Assembly (NCBI RefSeq): GCF_025666195.1
Contig: NZ_CP102592.1
Span: 4,836,001-4,900,000 of the forward strand
From: Xanthomonas sp. CFBP 8443
Lineage (GTDB): Bacteria; Pseudomonadota; Gammaproteobacteria; Xanthomonadales; Xanthomonadaceae
DNA: 64,000 bases
Reading direction: 5' to 3'
Part shown: positions 35,604 through 44,371 of the stretch, piece by piece
Layout: every line of letters starts with the position of its first letter
How positions within the stretch are numbered: position 1 is the first letter of the stretch
Translations under genes and position numbers: made by a program
Notes under the pieces: generated by a model
Told to the model about the DNA's origin: nothing
The model's database searches: none
What the model saw: the letters and a program-made list of their open reading frames with translations, nothing else

Positions 35604-38182
35604 GCCGGCATCGCGGCGCTGGGCCAGGCGGCGAACAGCGCGTCGAGCCGTCGCCGCGCATCCGGGGTCCTGTCCAGATCCGACAGGGCTTGCGCCGCCC
35701 AGCGATCGGCCATGCGCGTGTCGGCGACATTCAAGGTCTGCAAGGACTGCGACACCGAGGCCTCGCCATAGGCAAGGCCTCGATGCGCGCCGATCCAATC
35801 CGCCTGCGCCAGCGCCTGGCGATGCTCGCCGGCCGCCCGCAGGGTGTGATACAGCGCCACCCGTGCCTGCAGCAGGTCGTCCTCGCGCGGCGCCAGCAAG
35901 GCGAGCGCCTGCGCGTAGTCGCCGCGCAAGCGGTACTGCCCGGCCTGCACGATGCGCAGCAGCTTGCCCAGGGCAGGATCCGCCGAGACCTCCACCCACG
36001 GGCCAGCGACCTTCAGCGCACGCACCGACAACGCGTCATCGCCGAGGCGCTGCGCCAGATAGGCGGCGGCAAGGATCAGCGCGGCGCGATCGCTGGCATA
36101 CGGCTCGCCAGGAAGCGCCCGCTCCTGTCTTTGCAGTTGGGCGTTCTGCCATTGCCGCAGCCGCGGCAGCACCTTGCCGGACTGCTGCGTCAACGCCTGG
36201 ATCGATAGCTGCAAGAAGCCGAACTGGGCCTGGGTGAAATCGTTGGCCGCGCGGCTGGCCTTGAGCGCATCGTCCAGCTCGGCGGCGACCTCGTCCCACT
36301 TGCCCTGGTCCACCTTCAGCGCGATCAGGTCCAGGCGCGGCACCATGTCGTCGTTGGCATAGTCGCTCTTGGGAATGGCGCGCAGCCGCGCCTCGGCCTC
36401 GGCGTAGTTGCCCTGCAGCGCCAGCACGTTGGCCAGGCGCCGGCCGGGACCGCTCTTGTCCTGCAGTGCGATCTGGGTGAACTGGGCCTTGGCCTGCTCC
36501 AGCTTTCCCTGCACCAGATAGATGCGGCCGATGTCGTCGATGGCGATCGACCGATACGGATCCTGCGCGGTGTCGGCGGCAACGGCATGCGGCAATGCGT
36601 CGGCAAAGCGGTTGGCCTGGAACAGGTGCCAGAACGCATTGCCGTGCCCGGCGAAGCTGTCGGGATACAGATGCACCAACTGCTGCCACCCGCCCAGTGC
36701 AGCTGGACTGTCCTTGAGTTCGTCTGCCCATGCCGCAAGATAGAGCCGGTCGCGCGCCGGCAACCGGGCCGCGTACTCCTGTGCCTTCTGCAGATACGGC
36801 ACCGCCGCGGCGCGGTCGGACGTCGCCGCAAGCACGCGGGCGATACCGATATAGGCCAGCGCAAACTGCGGATCCAGCTCGATCGCCACGCGGAAATTCT
36901 GCTCCGCCTGTTTCCAGCTGCCCGTCGCGGTCGCCTCCATGCCCAATGCATAGGAACGCAACGCGTCCAGGTTGGACGTCGTCACCTGCGGCAACGGCTT
37001 GGACGCCTGATCGACCGATTGGATGGCTTCGCCGAGTTGGCGCCGCAACTGGCCGCTGACCGTGTCCACCGACGCCAGCACCGATTCGAGCCCGCGCCCG
37101 GTCTGGGTCTCGGTATACACCGTCGCCTGCGTCGCCGGATCGACCACTTCCACGGTGACGCGGATGCGCCCGCCCACTTCGGCGACGGTCGGCAGGATCA
37201 CCGCGCGCGCGCCGTCGCGCAGCGCGATCTCCGAGGCGAGCGCGCGGTCGATCTTGCTGTCGGGGCTGCGCTTCATCCGGCCCAGGGTGTCGCGCACCTT
37301 GAGATCGCTGAGCAGGTTGACGTAGCGCGATTGCTCCAGGCTGATCCGGAACGCCTGGTCGAGCGAGGCGTCGAGCGTCGCGTTGCCGGTGAGGTTGCGC
37401 AGGTCGCCGACCACGATCCAGTCGCGTTCGGCGAACGCGATCGCCGGCTCCGGACGGCCGAAGAACAGCAGCGCGGCGACCACCGTCAGGGTCAGCATCG
37501 CCTCCGCCACCAGCGCCGCCGGGCGGCGCCACAGCGGGATGTCGCGCCACGCCTTCGGCGTCGGCTTCGGCGCGCGCAGGGGGGTGTTGCCGATTTCGCC
37601 GACTTCGTAGATCTCCTGCGGCGTCGGCACGCCCTTGAAGCGCCAGCGGCCGTGCGACTTCCACAGCAGGCGTTCGCCGCGCTCGCCCAGTTCGCGCGCG
37701 GCGCGGTGGGTCAGCGACTCGGCCACCGCCGACAGCAGGATCTGCCCGGGCCGCGCCAGGGTCATCAGCCGCGCCGCGGTCGGCTTGGCCAGGCCCTCCA
37801 CTTCCAGCGGCTTGGCGCCGACCTGCACGGCGGCATCGCTGTTGCGCCAGGTCAGCACCTCGCCGACGTGCAGGCCGGCGCGCACCTTCAGCTCCAGCTT
37901 GCGCTGCGCGCCCAGCGCGTGCAGGCCGCGGCTGTAGTCCAGGGCGAAGCCGAGGCCGTCGATCGGGCGTTCGAACAGCAGCAGCAGGCCGTCGGAGCGG
38001 TCGATCAGGCGCCCGCGCCAACGCTGCTGCAGTTCCAGCACCAGCGAGTCGTGCAGCTTGAACAGTTCGGCGGCGTTGGCGTCGCCGAGCCGCTCCACCA
38101 GCGCCACCGAATCGCACAGGTCGGTCAGCAGCAGGGTGCGGAGCTGCGGGACCTCGGGCTGGGGCTGGTGGGCGTCGTTCAT
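35546..38182 (-). CDS. Putative peptide modification system cyclase (nucleotidyl cyclase/TPR protein)
   Basis: 878 residues. An N-terminal class III nucleotidyl-cyclase-like domain (about 15-190) carries the Asp pair D21/D24 in LLTDLCDSVALVERLGD and a second motif DRSDGLLLLFER. A transmembrane helix lies near 235-255, then a beta-rich periplasmic-type domain (VVGDLRNLTGNATLD..., about 265-400), then TPR-like helical repeats to the end. This is the architecture of the cyclase family that accompanies the modified-peptide precursor in Xanthomonadaceae. Despite the name, whether it makes a cyclic nucleotide or acts on the peptide is unknown. Confidence 0.85.
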   Translation of the reverse strand: MNDAHQPQPEVPQLRTLLLTDLCDSVALVERLGDANAAELFKLHDSLVLELQQRWRGRLIDRSDGLLLLFERPIDGLGFALDYSRGLHALGAQRKLELKVRAGLHVGEVLTWRNSDAAVQVGAKPLEVEGLAKPTAARLMTLARPGQILLSAVAESLTHRAARELGERGERLLWKSHGRWRFKGVPTPQEIYEVGEIGNTPLRAPKPTPKAWRDIPLWRRPAALVAEAMLTLTVVAALLFFGRPEPAIAFAERDWIVVGDLRNLTGNATLDASLDQAFRISLEQSRYVNLLSDLKVRDTLGRMKRSPDSKIDRALASEIALRDGARAVILPTVAEVGGRIRVTVEVVDPATQATVYTETQTGRGLESVLASVDTVSGQLRRQLGEAIQSVDQASKPLPQVTTSNLDALRSYALGMEATATGSWKQAEQNFRVAIELDPQFALAYIGIARVLAATSDRAAAVPYLQKAQEYAARLPARDRLYLAAWADELKDSPAALGGWQQLVHLYPDSFAGHGNAFWHLFQANRFADALPHAVAADTAQDPYRSIAIDDIGRIYLVQGKLEQAKAQFTQIALQDKSGPGRRLANVLALQGNYAEAEARLRAIPKSDYANDDMVPRLDLIALKVDQGKWDEVAAELDDALKASRAANDFTQAQFGFLQLSIQALTQQSGKVLPRLRQWQNAQLQRQERALPGEPYASDRAALILAAAYLAQRLGDDALSVRALKVAGPWVEVSADPALGKLLRIVQAGQYRLRGDYAQALALLAPREDDLLQARVALYHTLRAAGEHRQALAQADWIGAHRGLAYGEASVSQSLQTLNVADTRMADRWAAQALSDLDRTPDARRRLDALFAAWPSAAMPAYLRETVEATLPASKQKMT

Positions 38183-38205
38183 GGCGGCTCGAGGACGCGC
38201 GCGCG

Positions 38206-39252
38206 TCAGTAGGGGGCGGAGGCGACGTCGTGCCAGTACAGCCGGTTGCCGCCGAGACGCTTGGCCTCGTACAACGCGGCGTCGGCATTGGCGTACCAGT
38301 CGTTCCAGTCGGACTGCGGATCGACCCGGCTGATGCCGATGCTGACCGGACAGATATGCGGCGAGGGATGCGGCACGCCGAGCAGGTTCTGCACCGTGGC
38401 GATCACGAACTCGCCGATGCGGCGCAGGTCTTCCGCGTTGCCGGTCGCCACCAGCAGGCAGAACTCGTCGCCGCCCAGACGGCAGGCGATGTCGTCCTCG
38501 CCGGCGACGGAACGCAGGATGTTGGCGACGTTCTGCAGCACGCGGTCGCCGACCAGGTGGCCGTGTTCGTCGTTGATGTGCTTGAAGCGGTCGCAGTCGA
38601 TCAGCAGCAGGCCCGGTCCCGGCGAGCGGCCGTCGCGGCGGCACTCCTGCAGGCGCAGGATCAGGCCGCGGCGGTTGTGCAGGCCGGTCAGCTCGTCGGT
38701 GCGCACCAGTTCTTCGGTCTGGCTGAGCTGGTGGGTGGTGGCGTAGAGATTGTCCAGCGCCGCTTCCAGATCGTGGTTGCGGCGGCGCAACTGGCGGATC
38801 AGGGTCTGCTCGTTCATCACCACGCGCATGATGGTACGGCGCAGGAAGTAGGCGACCAGGCCCGGGTCGCGCTCCACCAGGCGCTGGAAGTCGTCGTGGT
38901 CCAGTTCCACCAGCACGCCGTCGCTGGCGGCGATCGCATCGGCGCTGCGCATGTGGCTGCCGATCAACAGCCCGAGTTCGCCGAAGAACTCGCCATGTCC
39001 GAGATGCTTGACCACCAGGTCCTCGCCGAAATCCAGATCGATCACGCCGCTGCTGATCACGAACATGGCGCTGCCGCCGTCGCCGCGCCGGAACAGCACG
39101 TCGCCGGCACGCACCGTCCGCGTGCGGCCGAACTCGGAGAACAGGCGCAGCTCCGCCGCAGTCAGCACCGCCAGCTCGCTAGGCTTGGGGGCGACCACAC
39201 CAACCATCGGAATTGTCCCGCGTACGTTGGATGCGGCGCTGTCGCAACTCAT
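38206..39252 (-). CDS. Diguanylate cyclase with cyclic-nucleotide-binding domain
   Basis: 348 residues. An N-terminal CAP_ED/cNMP-binding domain (about 20-130, with FGELGLLIGSHMRSADAIA) and a coiled-coil-prone linker precede a GGDEF domain with an intact LGGDEF motif, so it should make c-di-GMP from GTP. The inhibitory RxxD site five residues upstream is degenerate (GEDD), suggesting no product inhibition there. It lies 23 bp upstream of the RiPP cyclase gene on the same strand and is probably co-transcribed. The start is taken at ATG 39252; ATG 39207 is an alternative. Confidence 0.9.
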   Translation of the reverse strand: MSCDSAASNVRGTIPMVGVVAPKPSELAVLTAAELRLFSEFGRTRTVRAGDVLFRRGDGGSAMFVISSGVIDLDFGEDLVVKHLGHGEFFGELGLLIGSHMRSADAIAASDGVLVELDHDDFQRLVERDPGLVAYFLRRTIMRVVMNEQTLIRQLRRRNHDLEAALDNLYATTHQLSQTEELVRTDELTGLHNRRGLILRLQECRRDGRSPGPGLLLIDCDRFKHINDEHGHLVGDRVLQNVANILRSVAGEDDIACRLGGDEFCLLVATGNAEDLRRIGEFVIATVQNLLGVPHPSPHICPVSIGISRVDPQSDWNDWYANADAALYEAKRLGGNRLYWHDVASAPY

Positions 39253-39463
39253 CCGGGCCCCCACTGGCTCCTGGCGTCGCTCGCCATCGTGCACAAAGCA
39301 TAGCATCTGCACGACGCACCGACGGCCAGGTCACAGGCGATCTCGCGGAAGCGGAGATGGGCAAACAAACGCACGCCAGGCTGGCGACGCGCGCCTTGGG
39401 CGCATCCGATCTGGCGCATCTCGTAGACACCGCACTGCGGGCGACGCGCGCACTGCGGCAGGC

Positions 39464-39471
39464 ATAAAAAA
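39464..39471 (-). other. Candidate ICE attachment core
   Basis: Reads TTTTTTAT on the minus strand. The Tn4371-family core, as I remember it, is TTTTTCAT or TTTTTYAT, and this position is the first such match outside the last ICE gene. A second copy at the far end would be needed as proof and lies outside the window. Confidence 0.45.
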
Positions 39472-39679
39472 TGTCCGCTGTCAAGCCTTTGATGAGAGCA
39501 CGCGGCGGTGCGAAAGGTCTTACGGAGCAACAAGTTAGGCCAGATTTCGGCCATCGAGTGCTCTTGATGCTTTTCTGGTTAGGTGCCGCATAGGCGCTTC
39601 GCGGTAGCAAGCCCAAGGGCGGCGCAGCGGGCAAGGTCGCACTGTCATCAGTGCCGTGGCTTGTCGCATGCGGCCTCTC

Positions 39680-39713
39680 AAAACGAAAGCGCAGCCGGTG
39701 GGCTGCGCTTTCG
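39680..39713 (-). terminator. Terminator of the trb operon
   Basis: Perfect 13-bp stem CGAAAGCGCAGCC/GGCTGCGCTTTCG with a 4-nt loop. Read on the minus strand it is followed by TTTT, 33 bp beyond the stop of the last trb-operon gene. Confidence 0.85.
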
Positions 39714-39745
39714 CTTGTGAGCTGATGGTGGATGCGCCCGCATCG

Positions 39746-39988
39746 TCAACTCGGCTTCGGCAGCGGCGCCTTGTTCGTCCCTCCTTTCCTGAATCCCCGA
39801 TCGCCCGCGATGAACGCCTCCAGCATGTGCGGGATCAGCGTCACGGCATCGACCGCCTCGCCATACGCCTGCGCGTGTACTGCGGCGTAGCGGTCGAGGT
39901 CTGCTTTCAGGCTGGCCGGGCAGGCAAAGGTCAGCTTCGTGGATTCCGTTTTTGGGAGCGGCCCGAGCCGCAGGTTGCGCGTCGTCAT
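39746..39988 (-). CDS. DUF2274 domain protein
   Basis: 80 residues; last gene of the trb operon. It begins MTTRNLRLGPLPKTESTKLTF, the DUF2274 signature, followed by a ribbon-helix-helix-like LKADLDRYAAVHAQAYG segment. It overlaps trbI by ATGA (39985-39988). DUF2274 genes are constant companions of trbI in Tn4371-type elements; a DNA-binding or regulatory role is plausible but unproven. Confidence 0.85.
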   Translation of the reverse strand: MTTRNLRLGPLPKTESTKLTFACPASLKADLDRYAAVHAQAYGEAVDAVTLIPHMLEAFIAGDRGFRKGGTNKAPLPKPS

Positions 39989-41268
39989 CGTGAAATCCCC
40001 TTGTTGAAGAACAACGGCTGATAAGGCCGCAGCACCAGATCGCGGTTGGCGATGACGCGAACCGGTAGGCCCGGCCGCTCGGTCAGCGTCGGCTGGATGT
40101 TCATGTTGCGCCGGGTCATCTCCTGGCCGACCTGATTGATGCTGTCCTGCGCGCTGTCGCGCCCGGCGATGATGATGCGGTCGCCGTCCTGGCGGTTCTC
40201 GGGCGCGGCCAGCTCGGCGCCGACGCCCAGCAGAGTGGTCAGCGCCGCGCCAGCGAAGATGCGGCCCCAATGGTAGTCCACGTCATCTTCCAGCCCGGCA
40301 TAGCCAGCTGGGTCGGCTCCGACCAGGTTGTCGAGCGTCAGCGAAGACGTGTCGGGCAGGATGATCCGGTTCCACACCACCTGCACGCGGCTTTGTCCGT
40401 AGCTGACCTGGCTGTTGTAGCGGCCCAGGATGCGCGAACCTTGCGGGATCAGCAGGAAGCGCCCGGTGGCCGTGTCATAGACAGGCTCCGTCACCGTAGC
40501 GATCACATCGCCCGGCAAGTCGGACTTGATACCCGTCACCAGCGCACCGGCGATGACCGTTCCGGCCATGACCTGATACGGCGAAGCCGGCAGGGTCAGG
40601 TTGCCGGAATTACGGGTTTCCGTGGTTCCAGCTTTTTGGAACGCCTCTTTCTGGTCTTGCCGGTTCTGTACCGTCGTCGGGTCGGCGGGCTGCGCCGCCG
40701 CGGAGGCCGGCCCGGCCGCCATCGGGTCGAACGCCGCATTAGCGGCGAAGCCCAGCGCAGCGGTAGCCTGCGACTGCGCCACCGGCGCGGCCTTGTGCGT
40801 GCCAGAGCGGAAGAACACGGACGATGCCGCAGCCGCTTCGGCTTCCTTGCGCAGCGCATCGTTCGGGTCGTTGCCAGGGGCCGCATAGGTGGCCGTCACC
40901 GGCTGCTGCGACTTGACGATGGCCGGGCCAAGATCACCCGGCAGCGGCGGCCCCAGTTCGGGCACCGTGGGCGGCAAGGCCCGCGGCAGCTTGGAGTAGT
41001 CCGCCGGCAGCGCATCCAGCCCTTCGGACTTGGAGACCCGATCGACGTTGTAAAGCTCGGTCTGCTCGCCAGCACCGCGCCGCTGCGGTTGCAGCGACCA
41101 CATCAATGCGCCGAGCACGGCGACCGACAGGCCGCCGGCGATGATGGCCAGCGTGCGCCGGTTCAGGCGCGTGACCGGGCGCGGCTGGGCGCGCAGCGCC
41201 ACCGCTTCGGGTGTGATCTTGCCCGCCGCCTGTGGCGCGGCGAGGTCGGGAGTGTCGTCCTGGCTCAT
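39985..41268 (-). CDS. trbI: Conjugal transfer protein TrbI (VirB10-like)
   Basis: 427 residues. A cytoplasmic N-terminus, one transmembrane helix (about 36-55, TLAIIAGGLSVAVLGALMWS), a Pro/Ala-rich periplasmic linker and the C-terminal VirB10 beta-barrel domain (ASPYQVMAGTVIAGALVTGI onward) are visible. It spans the envelope in the type IV secretion core complex with TrbG and links to the coupling protein. Overlaps DUF2274 by 4 bp and is 2 bp from trbG. Confidence 0.94.
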   Translation of the reverse strand: MSQDDTPDLAAPQAAGKITPEAVALRAQPRPVTRLNRRTLAIIAGGLSVAVLGALMWSLQPQRRGAGEQTELYNVDRVSKSEGLDALPADYSKLPRALPPTVPELGPPLPGDLGPAIVKSQQPVTATYAAPGNDPNDALRKEAEAAAASSVFFRSGTHKAAPVAQSQATAALGFAANAAFDPMAAGPASAAAQPADPTTVQNRQDQKEAFQKAGTTETRNSGNLTLPASPYQVMAGTVIAGALVTGIKSDLPGDVIATVTEPVYDTATGRFLLIPQGSRILGRYNSQVSYGQSRVQVVWNRIILPDTSSLTLDNLVGADPAGYAGLEDDVDYHWGRIFAGAALTTLLGVGAELAAPENRQDGDRIIIAGRDSAQDSINQVGQEMTRRNMNIQPTLTERPGLPVRVIANRDLVLRPYQPLFFNKGISR

Positions 41269-41270
41269 GG

Positions 41271-42263
41271 TCAGTTCCTCCGCGCAACGCCGTCGGTGCG
41301 CTCGATCCGCACCACGTCACCACCATCGCCGCCCAGGCGCAGTTCGGCCGCGCCAAAGAGTCGATCCACGATGTAGTACGGCGAGCGGAAGCGGTAGTTG
41401 ACGAGCTGGCCGTCACCCTGCGCGCCGATGACGAACAGCGGCGGCAGTTCGCCTTGGGCGATACCCGGCGGGAACTGGATATAGACTTTCTCGCCATCGT
41501 CGAAGGCTCGCTGCGGCTTCCACGGCGGATTGCTGCCGCTGATCGCGTAGCGGAAACGGATCTTCTCCAGCGCTAGGCCGGTATCGACCGGCGCGGCGGC
41601 ACTGGCCGCCTGCGACTGGCGCTGCAAGGCCAGCATCCGGTCTTTCGGGTAGTCCCATGACACCGACGCCATCCATGCCTTTTCCGTGGAAGTCAGTTCC
41701 AGCAGGTACGTCCTGCGGCTGGTGGTGATGACCAGATTGGTCTTCAGGCCCGAGCGAGTGGGCTTGAGCAGCACATTGACGCGCAGCGCCTCGCCGCTGC
41801 CGCTGGACGTGTCGCCGACAATCCAGCGCACGGTGTCGCCAGCGGCGACCGTCACCAGTTCCTCGCCAGGCTGGAGCGAAACCACGGTGACGCGCCCCGG
41901 TGCCGCATAGACCTGATACAACGCTCCGTCGCTGTACGGCCACACTTGGATCGCATTGACGTAGCCCTCGCGGGTCGGCGCGATGCGCGCTTCTGCATTG
42001 GCGCGCGAGACGCGCACCTTCTCGTCGGTCGGCTCCGGCACGGTCGCTGCCTCGTCCACCTCCGGCAGCGGCTTCAACTGTGCCGGCAGCGCCAGCGGCT
42101 CGGGCACGGCGACGACTTCGACCGGCTTGGGCGGCTCAGGCAGCGGCTGCGCCTGCACCGGCTCATCGAGCGAGATGGTCGGCGGCGGCTTGCCCTGCGA
42201 GGCGCAGCCCGACAGGGCCGCAAGCATCAGCGCGAAAGCGTAAAAGCGTAAAGGCAGGTTCAT
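41271..42263 (-). CDS. trbG: P-type conjugative transfer protein TrbG (VirB9-like)
   Basis: 330 residues. A lipoprotein signal ends at Cys20 (lipobox LSGC), followed by a Pro-rich spacer and the VirB9/CagX domain (GYVNAIQVWPYSDGALYQVYA to the end, with FRYAISG). It is an outer-membrane-associated subunit of the mating-pair core complex. Overlaps trbF by ATGA. TrbG of RP4 is also a VirB9 homologue; here the lipobox suggests lipid anchoring as well. Confidence 0.93.
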   Translation of the reverse strand: MNLPLRFYAFALMLAALSGCASQGKPPPTISLDEPVQAQPLPEPPKPVEVVAVPEPLALPAQLKPLPEVDEAATVPEPTDEKVRVSRANAEARIAPTREGYVNAIQVWPYSDGALYQVYAAPGRVTVVSLQPGEELVTVAAGDTVRWIVGDTSSGSGEALRVNVLLKPTRSGLKTNLVITTSRRTYLLELTSTEKAWMASVSWDYPKDRMLALQRQSQAASAAAPVDTGLALEKIRFRYAISGSNPPWKPQRAFDDGEKVYIQFPPGIAQGELPPLFVIGAQGDGQLVNYRFRSPYYIVDRLFGAAELRLGGDGGDVVRIERTDGVARRN

Positions 42264-42964
42264 GGCTTGGCTCCTTCGGAAGAATCCAGTTCGCGGCTCC
42301 ACGATAGGCCGTTGACGTAGATCCCCAGCGGGTTCTTGCGCAGGCGCTGTTCGGTGCGCGGGGTTTGCAAAACGGTTGAAAGCACGGCGTTCCAGCGTTC
42401 GGTGCCGGCGGGTGCGCCGTTGACGAACCGCTGTTCCGTCCAACGGACGTTGAACGAGGCATCGCTGGCGCGGGTAACACTGGTGATCTGCACCGTCACC
42501 GACTCGCGGCCGACACGGGCGAATGGATCGTTCTTACTCGCGTAGTCGTTGAGCACGGCTGCGCCCCTGTCGGTGGTGTAGTCATAGGCATCGAGCCAGT
42601 TCTGCCGCACCACGATGGGATCGATGGACAGCGAGCGCACCAGCGTCACGAAGCGCGCCAGGTGATGCGCGATCTGCGCATCGGCAGGCCGGTACGGCGT
42701 GGCGGCCTCGCCCACGGTACGCACCTGGCCGGACTGATCGACTTCGATGACGTATGGGGTCACGATGGACTGCGCCGAGCGCCACACCAAACCGCCGGCC
42801 ATCAGCAGCGCGAGCGTGAGGCAGCCGAAGGCCATCAGCCGCCAGTTCTTGGCCTGTACGCGCGATGAGCCGATGCGCTCGTCCCACACCTGGGCGGCGG
42901 CTTGATACGGAGTGGCAGGCTGCGGCGTATCGGCATAGCGCACCTGCGGTCGTTTGAATCGCAT
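42260..42964 (-). CDS. trbF: Conjugal transfer protein TrbF (VirB8-like)
   Basis: 234 residues with a cytoplasmic N-terminus, one transmembrane helix (about 43-62, LMAFGCLTLALLMAGGLVW) and a periplasmic VirB8 fold (RFVTLVRSLSIDPIVVRQNW, then NPLGIYVNGLSWSRE at the end). It nucleates the inner-membrane platform of the type IV secretion system. Overlaps trbG by 4 bp; a 24-bp gap separates it from trbL. Confidence 0.93.
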   Translation of the reverse strand: MRFKRPQVRYADTPQPATPYQAAAQVWDERIGSSRVQAKNWRLMAFGCLTLALLMAGGLVWRSAQSIVTPYVIEVDQSGQVRTVGEAATPYRPADAQIAHHLARFVTLVRSLSIDPIVVRQNWLDAYDYTTDRGAAVLNDYASKNDPFARVGRESVTVQITSVTRASDASFNVRWTEQRFVNGAPAGTERWNAVLSTVLQTPRTEQRLRKNPLGIYVNGLSWSRELDSSEGAKP

Positions 42965-42988
42965 GGTCAGTTCTCCTTGTGAATCGCT

Positions 42989-44371
42989 TTAGTCGTCGGA
43001 GCCGCGCAGGCTCGGGCCTTGCCCGGAGCCGCCGCCATCGCCACCGCGCAGCGTGTGGGCGGCAGTGGTCGCGGCATGGGTGATCTGCTGGCGGCGGTGC
43101 ATCCGCTTGGCCCATGCGGGCTGCTCTTGCTTCTGCGAGCTGGCGGCATCGCCAGCGGACGCCTGGCCGGAGCCAGCCGTACCGGGCGCAGCGCCGCCAC
43201 CGGCCTCTGTGCCGTTCCATCCAGCGCGGAAAGAGCTAGTCATCTTCTGCGCAGCGCCGGACGCACCGGATGCGGCGCTACGCCCGGCAGCCTGCGCGCC
43301 GGTCTTGGCGACATTGCCCAAGCCGGCCATCGCGCCCTTGGCCCCGCCGCCTGCAGCGGCGGAACCGGCCTGGAATGCCGAGCGTGCGCTGCCGGCGGCC
43401 GAAGTGGCGGCACGCGCACCGGCCCCGGCCAGCTTGGCGGCCGCAGGCGCCATGCGTGCGCCGGCGACCACGGCACCGCCCACGCCGGTTGCGGCGGCAC
43501 CGATGGCAACGGCCGTGCCGGCGGCACCGACAGCGGCACCGGCCATCGCGCCTGCGCCAAGCTGCGGCGCACCGGACACCAGACCCGTGGCGATGCCGGG
43601 GCCGAAGATGCCCAGCGCCAGCAACGCGAGCGAGGCCAGCATCACGACAAGGGCGTGGTCGATGGAAGGCTCGTCGGGATGAACCTGGAACTCCGCGAAC
43701 AGGCCCGAGCCAATGCCGACGATGACGGCCAGCACCAAGACCTTGATGCCCGACGACACCACGTTGCCGAGCACCTTTTCGGCAAGAAACGAGGTCTTGT
43801 TCCACAAGGCGAACGGCACCAGCACGAAGCCCGCGAGCGTGGTCAGCTTGAACTCGATCAGCGTGATGAAAAGCTGGATCGCCAGCACGAAGAAACACAG
43901 GATGACGGTGAGCCAGGCGAGGAACATCACCACGATGGGGTCGATGTTCACGAACACTTCGGGGAAGCCCGCCATGTCGCCAATCTGGTCGAGGATCGGC
44001 GCACCGGCGTCGATGCCGGTCTTGGCCAGCCGCCCCGGTTGCAGGAAGTTGTCCATCGTCATGGTCGAGCCGGTGGCCGTCAGGCCAAGCCCGGCGAACG
44101 AGCGAAAGACGATGCCAGCCAGCCAGTTGAAGTTGCCGATGATGTAGGCGAAGGCACCGACGTAGAGCACCTTGCGCAGCAGCTTGGCGATCACGTCCTC
44201 GCCCTGGCCGGTGGCGTGGCTCATGGCCCAATACAGGCCCGCGATCGTCATGTCGATGACGATCAGCGTGGCGGTGAGAAACGCCACTTCGCCTTGCAGC
44301 AGGCCGAACCCCGAGTCGATGTAACGCGAGAACGTATCGAGGAAGCGGTCGATGATGGTCACGTCGTTCAT
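42989..44371 (-). CDS. trbL: P-type conjugative transfer protein TrbL (VirB6-like)
   Basis: 460 residues. The N-terminal half is polytopic, with about six membrane helices (for example YIIGNFNWLAGIVFRSFAGL, IVVMFLAWLTVILCFFVLAI, HALVVMLASLALLALGIFG). The C-terminal ~190 residues are a Gly/Ala-rich low-complexity tail ending in a charged segment. It forms part of the inner-membrane channel. Overlaps the trbK-like gene by ATGA (44368-44371). Confidence 0.93.
   Translation of the reverse strand: MNDVTIIDRFLDTFSRYIDSGFGLLQGEVAFLTATLIVIDMTIAGLYWAMSHATGQGEDVIAKLLRKVLYVGAFAYIIGNFNWLAGIVFRSFAGLGLTATGSTMTMDNFLQPGRLAKTGIDAGAPILDQIGDMAGFPEVFVNIDPIVVMFLAWLTVILCFFVLAIQLFITLIEFKLTTLAGFVLVPFALWNKTSFLAEKVLGNVVSSGIKVLVLAVIVGIGSGLFAEFQVHPDEPSIDHALVVMLASLALLALGIFGPGIATGLVSGAPQLGAGAMAGAAVGAAGTAVAIGAAATGVGGAVVAGARMAPAAAKLAGAGARAATSAAGSARSAFQAGSAAAGGGAKGAMAGLGNVAKTGAQAAGRSAASGASGAAQKMTSSFRAGWNGTEAGGGAAPGTAGSGQASAGDAASSQKQEQPAWAKRMHRRQQITHAATTAAHTLRGGDGGGSGQGPSLRGSDD

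Larger units (their letters stand above)
39253..39745. other. Chromosome/ICE junction region
   Basis: 493 bp without a supported gene. 39253-39463 is chromosomal: a short frame there ends exactly at the att-like octamer but does not resemble a known protein. 39472-39745 is the right end of the ICE and holds the trb-operon terminator. No integrase, tRNA or long direct repeat is visible. Confidence 0.5.

Noticed and set aside
36587..38212. 541-codon plus-strand frame opposite the cyclase gene
   Set aside because: Arg/His/Gln-rich shadow of a real minus-strand gene with cyclase and TPR regions.
39357..39467. Short plus-strand frame ending at the att-like octamer, considered as a gene interrupted by the ICE
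   Set aside because: No similarity I recognise and the codons look like random high-GC DNA; ending at the octamer may be due to the TAA inside it.
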